Shown: positions 34,725 through 43,451, counted from the stretch's first letter. The stretch: 64,000 nt of DNA from Segetibacter sp. 3557_3 (GCF_004354985.1 NZ_SMSK01000013.1:1-64000); one strand, 5' to 3'. Translations and numbers: made by a program. The notes: generated by a model not told the origin, from the sequence alone.

Positions 34725-34755
34725 TTGGACCAGTCTTTCTAATGAGCCGGTCCAA
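34725..34755. terminator. Weak convergent hairpin
   Basis: TTGGACC (34725-34731) and GGTCCAA (34749-34755) pair over 7 bp between two stop codons facing each other. There is no strong T run, so termination is only plausible. Confidence 0.35.
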
Positions 34756-34756
34756 A

Positions 34757-35125
34757 TTAAAGAGGATCGGCTTTTTGCGGCGAAAGCAGTTCCTGGTAAT
34801 TGTCTTCATCAAAGCCAAGGAACATCAGGTTTCCATACTCCAGCACCGGGCGCCTGATAGCGCTGGTATTTTCGATGAGAAATTGAATGGCAGTCTTTTC
34901 CGTATTGATTGCCGCCTGTTGCTCGGCCGAGAGGGCTTTCCAGGTGGTTCCTTTTCTATTCAGCACCTTTTCCCAACCCCAATGTTTACACCACTCCCTG
35001 AGCTTTGGTTTAGTGATCCCTTCGGTCTTGTAATTGTGAAATTGGTAAGGCAGGTCGTGCTGCTTTAGCCAGACTATTGCTTTTTTTACCGAATCACAAT
35101 TGGGAATACCGTAGAGTGTTATCAT
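34757..35125 (-). CDS. ArsC/Spx-family (YffB-like) thioredoxin-fold protein
   Basis: 122 residues. ITLYGIPNCDSVKKAIVWL is the family start, with a single Cys (Cys9) of the NCDSVKKA site; the second half carries IRRPVLEYGN (R-R-P in the glutathione-site position) and LMFLGFDEDNYQELL. This places it in the ArsC/Spx/MgsR superfamily, closest to YffB-type proteins, which are not proven arsenate reductases. There are no arsenic genes nearby. Function unknown; a glutathione- or thiol-dependent reductase role is possible. Confidence 0.85.
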   Translation of the reverse strand: MITLYGIPNCDSVKKAIVWLKQHDLPYQFHNYKTEGITKPKLREWCKHWGWEKVLNRKGTTWKALSAEQQAAINTEKTAIQFLIENTSAIRRPVLEYGNLMFLGFDEDNYQELLSPQKADPL

Positions 35126-35145
35126 GAGCAGTTAAAGTCAAAAGG

Positions 35146-35355
35146 GTAATAATGAAAAATGTAAAATGAAAAATGTAAAAAGGAACACAGCAAATCCGAA
35201 AAGTACGTATCAAACCAGTCAACGTTTCAACCAATTAACAGTAAACGTATCAACCAATCAACATCTCAACATCTCAACCGATCAACTTATCAACCAATCA
35301 ACCAGTCAACCTATCAACTTTCCCCACCTCAATACCCAATACCTCAATACCCACT
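35146..35355. repeat. Periodic repeat region with TCAACNNN octamers
   Basis: Three tracts follow one another: an AATGAAAA/TGTAAAA repeat (35152-35180), an octamer tract TCAACNNN at 35210-35321 with nine units in perfect 8-bp register from 35250, and a 15-bp direct repeat ACCTCAATACCCA (35326-35354). Nearly the whole gap between the ArsC-like gene and gmk consists of such repeats. Confidence 0.75.
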
Positions 35356-35357
35356 CC

Positions 35358-35927
35358 CTAACTTCCATTCAAAAATGCAACAATGGCCTCTTCCGCTTCT
35401 CTACAAGCTACATCGAGTACATGATTAACAACGACCTTATTAAAAGAGTGTTTAAAGGAGAGTTCGTAAGCTGCTTTGTTTACCCGGGTGGCGATGCTGT
35501 CGTCGCTTTCTGTTCCGCGGCTGCGCAGGCGTTTCTCGAGCTCAGCGACCGAAGGTGGCTCAACAAATAACGAAAACGAACTATCGGGAAACTGCAGCTG
35601 CACATGGATGGCGCCTTTTACATCGATGTCGAGCATGGGAACCCTGCCCTGTGCCCAGATGCGTTCCAGCTCCGACTTAAGTGTGCCATAATATTTGCCT
35701 TCATAAACCATCTCCCATTCAACAAATTCATTTTCCTGGATCTTGTGCTGGAACTCTTCCGTACTCATAAAATAGTAGTCAACACCATTTCTTTCCTGCT
35801 CCCGTGGTGATCTTGTAGCAGCAGAAACAGAAAACGCCAAAACGGGGTACTTTGCTTGCAGGTAACGCGTAATGCTGGTTTTACCTGCACCCGAAGGCGC
35901 AGTGATGATGATGATCTTTCCGGTCAT
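35358..35927 (-). CDS. gmk: Guanylate kinase
   Basis: 189 residues. Converts GMP to GDP with ATP. P-loop APSGAGKTS (about 10-18), the GMP-binding block FSVSAATRSPREQERNGVDYYFMS (key residues Ser, Arg41-type, Arg, Tyr), and the LID region RLRSRGTESDDSI with its arginines are present. Length matches the family. The stop codon lies 3 bp from the repeat region. A near -7 box TTTATTTG lies about 16 bp before the ATG. Confidence 0.97.
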   Translation of the reverse strand: MTGKIIIITAPSGAGKTSITRYLQAKYPVLAFSVSAATRSPREQERNGVDYYFMSTEEFQHKIQENEFVEWEMVYEGKYYGTLKSELERIWAQGRVPMLDIDVKGAIHVQLQFPDSSFSLFVEPPSVAELEKRLRSRGTESDDSIATRVNKAAYELSFKHSFNKVVVNHVLDVACREAEEAIVAFLNGS

Positions 35928-36107
35928 GTGTGTAAATGAGATGCAAATAAAGGAAACTTTGATCGGAGAACTAGATGAAAATCCTTTGCCGATTGGTCTG
36001 ATGTGCAGATCTGATCAATGGCTAAATCGACAGCAGCGCTGTGCTGCGCAGAAAATTAAAGAACTACTTTCGCATACCGTACTTGGGATAATCCAGAAGC
36101 TTTATGC

Positions 36108-37061
36108 ATGCCGCTTACCGCCCTCAAAACATTTAAAACGTTACTGGTTGACGCCTTTAAGGAACTGAAAAAAAACGACCCGTTGAGGATGGCAGGTGCA
36201 ACGGCATTTTTTACCACGTTTGCCTTACCCCCGATCCTAATCATTCTTATTCAGCTGTTTGGTCACCTGTTCCGGATTGAAAATCTGGGTGAAGAATTTT
36301 TTACCCGGCTTGCCGATGTCCTGGGTAGGGAAAGTACTGCACAAATCCGGCGGACCTTTATCGGCTTCCAGGCACTGGCTAAAAACAGGTACATCACTGT
36401 AGGTGGAATCATTTTCCTGATTTTCGTAGCTACTACTTTATTTAAGGTCATCAAAGACTCGCTAAACCAACTTTGGAAGATCCGGGTGGATCCAAAGGAA
36501 AAACTGGTACACAAGTTTGAGTCGCGTTTTACCGCGCTGCTTGTGATATTGCTTGCCGGCATATTGTTTCTCGGGGGCACTTTTATTGAAGGCCTCCAGG
36601 CTTTTTTGCGTCACAATTTCACGCAGTTTTCTACCCTGACCGGTTGGTATGTTAACGTAACCATTGGTAAGGTGCTTTCAGCCCTGATAGCGACCATCTG
36701 GTTTGCCATCCTGTTCAAATACCTGCCAGACGGTAAGCCATCGTGGAAGGTATCTATCAATGGCGCACTATTTACAGCAGTACTTTTCACCATCGGCAAG
36801 ATGCTCATCCGTTATATGCTCTTGTTGGGAAACCTCGATACCGTATTTGGCACCTCCAGTTCGATTGTACTACTGCTCTTATTTGTTTTCTACTGTTCCT
36901 TTATCCTTTATTATGGTGCATGCTTCACCAAGGTATATGCTAAACACATCAGGCAGCCGATACGTGCCGGAGTATTTGCTTTTGAATATGAAGTGGTGGA
37001 AGTAAAAAAGAAAGAAGAAGCTGAAGGGCGAGCTGGCAACGAGGATGGTCCGAAGAACTGA
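36108..37061 (+). CDS. YihY/BrkB family membrane protein
   Basis: 317 residues with about six membrane segments. Family marks: DPLRMAGATAFFTTFALPPILIILIQL (first segment), ITVGGIIFLIFVATTLFKVIKDSLNQLWKI, PDGKPSWKVSINGALFTAVLFTIGKMLIRYML and SIVLLLLFVFYCSFILYYGACFTKVY. The C terminus is a charged cytoplasmic tail. The function is not firmly established; the name BrkB comes from serum resistance, and the old assignment as RNase BN is wrong. A possible -7 box TACTTTCG lies at 36065-36072. Confidence 0.88.
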   Translation: MPLTALKTFKTLLVDAFKELKKNDPLRMAGATAFFTTFALPPILIILIQLFGHLFRIENLGEEFFTRLADVLGRESTAQIRRTFIGFQALAKNRYITVGGIIFLIFVATTLFKVIKDSLNQLWKIRVDPKEKLVHKFESRFTALLVILLAGILFLGGTFIEGLQAFLRHNFTQFSTLTGWYVNVTIGKVLSALIATIWFAILFKYLPDGKPSWKVSINGALFTAVLFTIGKMLIRYMLLLGNLDTVFGTSSSIVLLLLFVFYCSFILYYGACFTKVYAKHIRQPIRAGVFAFEYEVVEVKKKEEAEGRAGNEDGPKN

Positions 37062-37077
37062 GCCTGTAGCAATAAGG

Positions 37078-38385
37078 CTAATTTATCCGGCTGATGTTTG
37101 CTCCAAGTGCATTCAGCCGGGAATCGATGTGCTGGTAGCCGCGATCAATTTGTTCGATGTTTTGGATGGTGCTGGTTCCTTCGGCACTTAATGCCGCTAT
37201 CAGCAAGGCAACCCCGGCGCGGATATCAGGGCTCGACATCGTGATCCCCCGCAACGCATGTTTTCGGGCAAGGCCGATTACCGTTGCACGATGTGGATCG
37301 CACAATATGATCTGCGCACCCATCTCCATGATCTTATCTACGAAAAACAACCTGCTCTCAAACATTTTCTGGTGAATCAGTACACTGCCCCTTGCCTGGG
37401 TTGCAACTACCAACACGATGCTGAGCAGGTCGGGCGTAAACCCGGGCCATGGATGATCGGAGATGGTCAGCACTGATCCGTCCATGTTCTCCTGAATATT
37501 GTATACCTCCTGTGCCGGGATGTAGATATCGTCTCCGCGGAATTCCATGTCAATACCCAGCAAGCCGAATTTCTCAGGTATCAACCCAAGGTTTGCGATG
37601 CCTGCATTTTTAATGGTGAGCTCGCTTTCTGTCATGGCAGCAAGACCAATAAAGCTGCCGACCTCAATCATATCGGGTAACATGCTGTGGCTGGTGCCGT
37701 GGAGCTTTGCTACCCCTTCGACTACCAGCAGGTTGCTGCCGATCCCGCTGATTTTTGCACCCATACGGGTTAGCATTTTACAAAGCTGTTGCAGGTATGG
37801 CTCGCAAGCCGCATTGTATATGGTGGTAGTTCCTTCGGCAAGTACAGCAGCCATCAGGATGTTTGCGGTACCGGTAACCGATGGTTCATCCAGCAGCATA
37901 TATGTGCCGGTTAACCGTGGAGCAGTTAGGTGGAACTGCTGGTTGCCTTCGTCGAAGTGAAAGTGTGCACCCAATTTTTCAAAACCGATGATGTGGGTGT
38001 CCAGTTTTCTGCGCCCTATTTTATCGCCTCCCGGCTTTGGAATGTATGCCTTTTTAAAACGGGCAAGCATGGGGCCGGCCAGCATTACGGCACCGCGGAG
38101 CCGGCCGCTTTTTTTGCGGAAGTTTTCAGAAGCAATATGGTCTACATTAACATCGTCGGCTATAAAAACGCAGGTATCGGGCGATTGCCTGTCTACCTTA
38201 ACCCCCATGTCGACCAATAATTCTATCAGGAGATTTACATCAACAATGTCGGGAATGTTGCTGATGGTGACCGGCTCCGAAGTAAGGAGAACGGCTGATA
38301 TAATTTGAAGTGCCTCGTTTTTTGCACCCTGTGGCACAATTTCACCCCTAAGTTTTACTCCACCCGGTACAACAAAACTGCTCAC
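37078..38385 (-). CDS. murA: UDP-N-acetylglucosamine 1-carboxyvinyltransferase
   Basis: 435 residues starting with GTG at 38385, which overlaps the TAG stop of the DUF4290 gene by one base (TAGTG). Catalyses the first step of peptidoglycan precursor synthesis, adding enolpyruvate from PEP to UDP-GlcNAc. Two EPSP-synthase-like domains; GAKNEALQIISAVLL binds substrate. The catalytic loop reads KPGGDKIGRR: Asp121 stands where E. coli has Cys115. In other bacteria this Cys-to-Asp form is active but cannot be alkylated by fosfomycin, so intrinsic resistance is expected. The DUF4290-murA order is common in Bacteroidota. Confidence 0.96.
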   Translation of the reverse strand: MSSFVVPGGVKLRGEIVPQGAKNEALQIISAVLLTSEPVTISNIPDIVDVNLLIELLVDMGVKVDRQSPDTCVFIADDVNVDHIASENFRKKSGRLRGAVMLAGPMLARFKKAYIPKPGGDKIGRRKLDTHIIGFEKLGAHFHFDEGNQQFHLTAPRLTGTYMLLDEPSVTGTANILMAAVLAEGTTTIYNAACEPYLQQLCKMLTRMGAKISGIGSNLLVVEGVAKLHGTSHSMLPDMIEVGSFIGLAAMTESELTIKNAGIANLGLIPEKFGLLGIDMEFRGDDIYIPAQEVYNIQENMDGSVLTISDHPWPGFTPDLLSIVLVVATQARGSVLIHQKMFESRLFFVDKIMEMGAQIILCDPHRATVIGLARKHALRGITMSSPDIRAGVALLIAALSAEGTSTIQNIEQIDRGYQHIDSRLNALGANISRIN

Positions 38386-39197
38386 TAGTACCGCTTTTTG
38401 GGTCCGCCAAATTTGTTGTTCCGGTTGTCGCGGCCGGGGGTATTGCCACCGGGATTGCTGCTACCGCGGCTATCACGGCCCATACCATTACCGGTATTCC
38501 CGGTTGGGCGACTATCACGGCTATCGCGGCCCATGCCGTTACCGGTGCCGCCATCACGGTTATTGCGTTGAAATTGTCCGCCGCTGCCGGCGTTGTTATT
38601 TCTTTTAAACCGGTTATCGCCGTAATTGCCATTGCGGGTATCACGACCCTCAACCGCACGATAGTGTTTTACAAAAGGGGTGCTGTCGAATTCAAGCTGA
38701 CCACTGGTGATGATGTTTAATTCAGCGCGGATGCCATCATCATGTACCAGTTCTTTATGCCAGTTGCTGTAAGCCAGCTTCATGTAATATGCAATAGAAT
38801 TCGCAAAGCCAACACGTTTTTCGGGGTTCTCTTCTTTCAATGCCTTGTCAATTACCATCTCAAGGTTCTTACCAAGGTGCGAATAACGGGGCTTGCGTTT
38901 AGGATAAGGAAGCGGATCAGGCTTAACCTTATAAGTTTCTTTTGTTGGTATGGGGTATGGACAATCAACGTCCAGCTTAAAATCGCTTACAAAAAACAAG
39001 TGATCCCAAAGCAAATGCCTGAAATCGTCGACGTTTTTCAGGTGAGGGTTTAAGAAGCCCATTAATTCAATGATCACCTGCGCCTGTTGCTGGCGCTTCT
39101 GCCGGTCCTCAATGGTCAGCACATGTTCTACCATTCTTTGAATATGTCTGCCATATTCTTTCATCGTCAAATGGTTTCTCTCGGTATTATATTCCAT
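38385..39197 (-). CDS. DUF4290 protein with disordered Gly/Asn/Arg-rich tail
   Basis: 270 residues. The first ~185 form a helical DUF4290 domain, specific to Bacteroidota and of unknown role: MEYNTERNHLTMKEYGRHIQ, QVIIELMGFLNPHLKNVDDF, HLLWDHLFFVSDF, DCPYPIPTK. The last ~85 are low complexity, rich in Gly, Asn, Arg, Asp, with TGNGMGRDSR occurring twice, ending FGGPKKRY. Such RG/RGG-like tails often bind RNA or scaffold proteins. It is translationally coupled to murA by a one-base overlap, which ties it to cell-wall synthesis by context. Confidence 0.88.
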   Translation of the reverse strand: MEYNTERNHLTMKEYGRHIQRMVEHVLTIEDRQKRQQQAQVIIELMGFLNPHLKNVDDFRHLLWDHLFFVSDFKLDVDCPYPIPTKETYKVKPDPLPYPKRKPRYSHLGKNLEMVIDKALKEENPEKRVGFANSIAYYMKLAYSNWHKELVHDDGIRAELNIITSGQLEFDSTPFVKHYRAVEGRDTRNGNYGDNRFKRNNNAGSGGQFQRNNRDGGTGNGMGRDSRDSRPTGNTGNGMGRDSRGSSNPGGNTPGRDNRNNKFGGPKKRY

Positions 39198-39213
39198 AAA
39201 TGTTGTTAGATAG

Positions 39214-39221
39214 CAAATGTA
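39214..39221 (-). promoter_or_regulatory. -7 box TACATTTG of the DUF4290-murA operon
   Basis: Exact TAnnTTTG on the minus strand, 16 bp before ATG 39197. The leader would be only about 12 bases. Confidence 0.45.
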
Positions 39222-39795
39222 ATAAAGCTTTTGCTAAGGGTATTAATATTATGATTCTACGATTGTAGCCAGGAATCAGGGTCAATCCTGGTTAGCAAAC
39301 TTGGAATCTGCCGTATTGGTCTCATCCTGTCTTTTCCTGATTGTACCACCTACAATCAAAACGGGTAAACCCCGAGTCCCTTGTTAACGCATTTGCGTGC
39401 ACAATATTTCAACGGTCAGGTTGCAGCACTGCATGCATAACCATACTTGATATATAAGCCTGTTGTTTAGTCGGAAACTGTTGCAATAATCACATATCAT
39501 CCGAGGCAATATCGTGGCAGAACAGCCCACCTTGGTGGCTCACCGGAAAAATGAATGCCAGGCTTTAATATCAACACAGCATACCATAACAAACCGGGAG
39601 AACCAGCCGGATTTTTTGCGGGTAAATCATCTACCATCATCCAGGTAATCCGGCTCGCCCAATTCAAACAGTTAGGAAACAATAAAAGTACTGAAACCGA
39701 CATGCAACCCGGTGTAATCTCCTCTTGGGTTAGCAAACAGATGGCGGCAACTTAACATTGAATACCGGACCATAATGTTTGCCCCGATTCGGTTC

Positions 39796-39830
39796 GCCCG
39801 GTTACAATAAGAACATCAGCGTATCTTGAA
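39796..39830. repeat. TTACAATAAGAACATCAGC repeat candidate, copy A
   Basis: CGCCCGGTTACAATAAGAAC, then ATCAGC and ATCTTGAAGCA, resembles GCCATTACAATCAGAACAAC, then AGCATCTTCAGCA at 48058-48088. Both lie shortly upstream of a gene on the plus strand. Confidence 0.35.
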
Positions 39831-39889
39831 GCATTTTTGTATGTCTTCTCTTGACACTAATCTATTTGCAATAACTCCCATTGAAACAC

Positions 39890-41680
39890 ATGTTTACAAT
39901 GCTCCAGCCCACTAAGGTTTTCTCATTCGCCGCTTTGCTCATGCTAATCTCATTTGGATGCAAGCTAAGCCACACCAATCCACAAAAAGAACCTAACAAA
40001 GAACTGGCTGCCCTGTTTGATCGGTATTACGAGGAGCGCCTTGAATTGTTCCCCCTTGAGGCAACATCGATCGGCGATCCGCGCTACAATAACCTGCTGC
40101 CTGCCGACTTTACGGACAGCTATCGTCAAAAACTGCGTGCGTTCTACGACCGTTACCGCGTGTTCGTTAGTAAATACGATCGCGAAAACCTGGGTGCTCA
40201 GGACCAGATCAGCTACGATATTTTTAAAAGAGAAATGGAGATCAACCTTGAAGGCCTTTCCTTTAAAGATAACCTGGTACCATTTAACCAGTTTTATGCA
40301 CTTCCACTCAGTATGGGACAGCTTGGCAGTGGTACCGGCAACCAGCCTTTTAAAACAGTTAAGGATTACGAGGACTGGCTGATGAGGGTAGCCCTGTTTT
40401 CGGCATGGAGCGACAGCGCAATCATTTACTTTAAAAGAGGGGTTCGCGAGAATGTAGTACTGCCCGCTGCATTGGTGAAGAAGATGATACCTCAGCTTGA
40501 CGAGATCAGTACGTCTACCAGCTTGTTTTTGGCGCCGGTACAAAAATTTCCCGAGGGCATAAATGCTGCTGACCGGCAGCGGTTAACAACATTGTACCAG
40601 CAAGCGGTTGCCGGCCAGCTTATGCCTGCATACAAGCGCCTGGCAGCCTATCTTAAAAACGAATACCTGCAAAGTGCCAGGGCAACCTCCGGTGCCGGCG
40701 ACCTTCCTGACGGTTCCAAATTCTATAGCTACCTGGTTCGCCAACAAACAACAACGGATCAATCGCCGGAGGAAATCTACCAGACCGGGCTTCGGGAAGT
40801 TGCAAGGATCAGGCGATTGATGGACAGCGTAAAAACTTCGGTAAACTACCCCGGCGACCTGCCCGCATTTTTTGAGCTTATGAAATCAGACAAACTTTTT
40901 ACGCCTTATAAAACCCCGGCTCAGGTACTCGCGGCTTTCGACTCGATACACCGCACAATGCAGCCCAACCTCAACAAGATGTTTACGCTGGTGCCAAAAA
41001 CCCCGTTCGAAATCAGGCAAACAGAAGCCTTCAGGGCTGCAAGCGCAAGTGCAGAATACAACCAGGGTTCCCCGGATGGTACGAGACCAGGTATTTTCTA
41101 TGTGCCCATTCTCGATGCTACCACGTTTAACACCACATCGGGGATGGAGTCATTGTTTCTTCATGAAGCGATACCCGGTCATCATTACCAGATTTCGTTG
41201 CAGCAGGAGGACTCCACTTTGCCGAAGTTCAGGCGTTTTGGCGGCAACAACGCCTATATCGAAGGTTGGGCACTTTACTGTGAGTCGCTAGGGAAAGAAC
41301 TGGGGCTTTATACTGATCCGTACCAGTACATGGGTGCATTGGGGGATGAAATGCACCGGGCGATCAGGCTGGTTGTAGACGTAGCCATTCATTCGAAAGG
41401 CATGACACGTGAAGAGGCAATTCAATACATGATGGCAAACGAGGCAATCAGCGAACAGGGTGCAACGGCAGAAATAGAACGTTATATGGCGATACCTGCA
41501 CAGGCATTGGGCTATAAAGTTGGTGCGCTAAAGATTCGCGAACTAAGAAGCAAATACGAAGCAAGTCTTGGCGAAAAGTTCCGGCTTCCGGATTTTCACT
41601 CCCAAGTATTAAAGGATGGGGCAATGCCGCTGCAGGTGTTGGAAGCGAAACTGAACACATGGGCAGACAAAATGAAATAA
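39890..41680 (+). CDS. DUF885 family zinc peptidase-like lipoprotein
   Basis: 596 residues from ATG 39890 (the frame is open to a TTG at 39881; another ATG lies three codons later). The N terminus FSFAALLMLISFGCKLS looks like a lipoprotein signal with a Cys anchor. The DUF885 fold carries the zinc motif HEAIPGHH (from His425) and, after about 40 residues, the third ligand region NAYIEGWALYCESLG. The family resembles gluzincin (M32-like) carboxypeptidases; some members are reported peptidases, but the substrate is unknown. A periplasmic peptide-degrading role is likely. Confidence 0.87.
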   Translation: MFTMLQPTKVFSFAALLMLISFGCKLSHTNPQKEPNKELAALFDRYYEERLELFPLEATSIGDPRYNNLLPADFTDSYRQKLRAFYDRYRVFVSKYDRENLGAQDQISYDIFKREMEINLEGLSFKDNLVPFNQFYALPLSMGQLGSGTGNQPFKTVKDYEDWLMRVALFSAWSDSAIIYFKRGVRENVVLPAALVKKMIPQLDEISTSTSLFLAPVQKFPEGINAADRQRLTTLYQQAVAGQLMPAYKRLAAYLKNEYLQSARATSGAGDLPDGSKFYSYLVRQQTTTDQSPEEIYQTGLREVARIRRLMDSVKTSVNYPGDLPAFFELMKSDKLFTPYKTPAQVLAAFDSIHRTMQPNLNKMFTLVPKTPFEIRQTEAFRAASASAEYNQGSPDGTRPGIFYVPILDATTFNTTSGMESLFLHEAIPGHHYQISLQQEDSTLPKFRRFGGNNAYIEGWALYCESLGKELGLYTDPYQYMGALGDEMHRAIRLVVDVAIHSKGMTREEAIQYMMANEAISEQGATAEIERYMAIPAQALGYKVGALKIRELRSKYEASLGEKFRLPDFHSQVLKDGAMPLQVLEAKLNTWADKMK

Positions 41681-41754
41681 CATGGGTCAGCCCAATGTAC
41701 CTGGGTATGTAGAGTCATTTGCCTGGTAAGCGCATCGCCGCCTGAAATTATACC

Positions 41755-41775
41755 GTACAAGAGTGCGACGCAACG
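41755..41775. repeat. Dispersed GTGCGACGCAAC repeat, copy 3
   Basis: GTACAAGAGTGCGACGCAAC followed by G; one base differs from copies 2 and 4 (A for T at the eighth position). It is followed after 28 bases by a CCATAAAG stretch like the one after copy 2. It lies in the 256-bp gap before the GT4 gene. Confidence 0.7.
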
Positions 41776-41924
41776 GCCGCCACCACAAGGCTCAACTGCC
41801 TGGTCCATAAAGAAAATGGTTTTTTGGTGTACAACCTTATTCCGCCGACCGCTTGTCGTTGCAATTGCAGGTGAATAAGCGGTATGCAGTACCTGAGCAA
41901 TTCGCAAAGCTTTCCGGTGCTCCC

Positions 41925-41932
41925 TAACTTTG
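41925..41932 (+). promoter_or_regulatory. -7 box TAACTTTG of the GT4 gene, leaderless
   Basis: Exact TAnnTTTG followed by CGCC and then ATG 41937. Transcription should start at or next to the start codon, predicting a leaderless mRNA for this gene. Confidence 0.45.
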
Positions 41933-41936
41933 CGCC

Positions 41937-43004
41937 ATGCGCATAGCTGTAGATGGCCGGAGTTTCTCCCACCCGGATGGAGGATTTGAACAATACTTAC
42001 TGGATATTATCCAGGCATTGAGCGAGGATCACCCGTCGGACGAGTTTAACATTATCGTGGATACCCGCAGGGAATACTCCCTGGCACGGAAGAACCTAAA
42101 AACGACTTATTTGCCACCCGGAAAACTTGGTAAGCTGAGTCGTTACTGGTGGGAGCGTATCCGGCTGCCGAAATTGCTCAAAACACTTGGGGCATCGGTG
42201 CTTATACAACCGGCGAAAAGTAAGCTGCTAAAACTGCAGATACCCGTTGTTTTGGTTGTGCCCGATGTAGATGCAATCATACAAAATAAGGTGCTGGCAA
42301 AAAAGGGTATGAACGCACTGAGCGTGGTGGTTTTTTCCACACCAGCTGAAGCAACGTGCAAGCAGTATTATGGTGAGGCTACTACAACCATACTCCCTGC
42401 AGGGGCTCCATCCCATTTTGCGCCGGTCGAATGGGAAGAAAAAGAGCATATAAAGCAACAGTTTGCAGATGGGTTCGAGTACTTTCTATTTTTCGCAAGT
42501 GGCAATTCGGCGAAAACCGACCTGCTGAACGTGCTTAAGGCATTTTCGCTTTTTAAGCTACGACAACGCACCAATATGAAGCTGGTGATTCACGGCTTTG
42601 GTCCCGACGAACCGCTGGAGGAATTAAAAAGATATAAGTTCAGGGAAGGTGTTCGGGTCGTTGGCCCGCTGGCTTCGGAACAGCGCGCCAAGTTAATTGC
42701 GGGCGCCTATGCTTTTTTGCCCGCAGGAAAGCGCTTGATGGTTCCGATGATTGAAGCCTTACACTGCGGGGTACCCGTATTAACCCCGGCAACGGACGAA
42801 GCTGTAGAATTGCTTGGGTCGGCAATGCTAGCGACCCCATTGCAAGACCCGGCCGATATTGCCGCACAACTAAAGCGCATATTTTTAGATGAGGACCTGC
42901 GCAGCCGCCTGGTAAGTGCGGCGGCGGACCGGGCACACGCCCTAAGCTGGAACAATACCAGGCAAAAAATGTGGGAGGTGATTAGTAAGGCTGTTCTACA
43001 ATAA
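41937..43004 (+). CDS. Glycosyltransferase family 4 (GT-B) protein
   Basis: 355 residues. GT-B fold: N-terminal Rossmann part MRIAVDGRSFSHPDGGFEQYL, linker, then a Glycos_transf_1 domain with FLFFASGNSAKTDLLNVLKAF, MKLVIHGFGPDEPLEEL, VRVVGPLASEQRAKLIAGAYAFLPAGK and VPMIEALHCGVPVLTPATDEAVELLG, where the Glu of the EALHCG motif is the usual sugar-nucleotide contact. It transfers a sugar from a nucleotide donor to an unknown acceptor. It stands upstream of gldC, with its own promoter, and is not in a polysaccharide cluster. Confidence 0.85.
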   Translation: MRIAVDGRSFSHPDGGFEQYLLDIIQALSEDHPSDEFNIIVDTRREYSLARKNLKTTYLPPGKLGKLSRYWWERIRLPKLLKTLGASVLIQPAKSKLLKLQIPVVLVVPDVDAIIQNKVLAKKGMNALSVVVFSTPAEATCKQYYGEATTTILPAGAPSHFAPVEWEEKEHIKQQFADGFEYFLFFASGNSAKTDLLNVLKAFSLFKLRQRTNMKLVIHGFGPDEPLEELKRYKFREGVRVVGPLASEQRAKLIAGAYAFLPAGKRLMVPMIEALHCGVPVLTPATDEAVELLGSAMLATPLQDPADIAAQLKRIFLDEDLRSRLVSAAADRAHALSWNNTRQKMWEVISKAVLQ

Positions 43005-43010
43005 CCTTCT

Positions 43011-43018
43011 TATTTTTG
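43011..43018 (+). promoter_or_regulatory. -7 box TATTTTTG of gldC
   Basis: Exact TAnnTTTG, 35 bp before the gldC ATG and just after the stop of the GT4 gene. No good -33 box is seen. Confidence 0.4.
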
Positions 43019-43053
43019 CGCGCTCATATAAAGCAATCTGTAAATATATTTTT

Positions 43054-43404
43054 ATGCAAACGTCCACGATCACGATCGATATACAATTGGATCCCGATAA
43101 AGTACCCCAACAAATTTCCTGGAAAGCAACAGACAGCACCGCCGATATGGCGCAGAAGGCCAAAGCAATGATGGTTTCTTTTTGGGATGGTGCTGATAAA
43201 GCTGCCCTGCGTATTGACCTTTGGACAAAAGACATGATGGTTGATGAAATGGCTGACTTTTACTATCAGACGATGATGACGATGGCCGATACCTTTAACC
43301 GTGCGACCAAACAAACCGCACTCGTTGAAGAAATGAAGGAGTTTGCAAAAGAATTTTACCGGAAGTTCAGGGAAAACCAGCTTGCAACCAACAAGCTCCA
43401 GTAA
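43054..43404 (+). CDS. gldC: Gliding motility protein GldC
   Basis: 116 residues. Matches GldC over its length: STITIDIQLDPDKVPQQISWKATDS at the start, AKAMMVSFWDGADKAALRIDLWTKDMMVDEM in the centre, a helical C terminus. GldC is a small cytoplasmic protein linked to gliding motility in Flavobacterium; homologues occur in many non-gliding Bacteroidota, where the role is unclear. The core gliding/T9SS genes are not in this window. It leads a row of plus-strand genes: yqeY (47 bp on), cvpA, mutL. Confidence 0.9.
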   Translation: MQTSTITIDIQLDPDKVPQQISWKATDSTADMAQKAKAMMVSFWDGADKAALRIDLWTKDMMVDEMADFYYQTMMTMADTFNRATKQTALVEEMKEFAKEFYRKFRENQLATNKLQ

Positions 43405-43451
43405 TCGCTAAAGAACCGGGCAGTTAACCGGTAATCAAATCAATACATGTT

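Larger units (their letters stand above)
39198..39889. other. Long gene-free divergent region
   Basis: 692 bp between DUF4290 (minus) and the DUF885 peptidase (plus). Short open frames of 66 and 79 codons exist, but neither resembles a known protein nor has a convincing start. A stretch at 39796-39830 resembles 48058-48088. The rest shows nothing I can name. Confidence 0.5.

Noticed and set aside
34757-35125. True arsenate reductase
   Set aside because: The YffB-like sequence and the absence of ars genes make this name unsafe.
35210-35321. CRISPR array
   Set aside because: The repeating unit is only 8 bp with a 5-base constant part, there are no spacer-length intervals, and no cas genes are present.
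39497-39755. Small genes in the gap before the DUF885 gene
   Set aside because: Two opposite open frames of 79 and 66 codons overlap each other, resemble no known protein, and show no convincing start signal.
41596-41907. Small minus-strand gene over repeat copy 3
   Set aside because: The frame runs through the end of the DUF885 gene and the dispersed repeat; the same repeat in other copies is read in different frames, so it is not coding.
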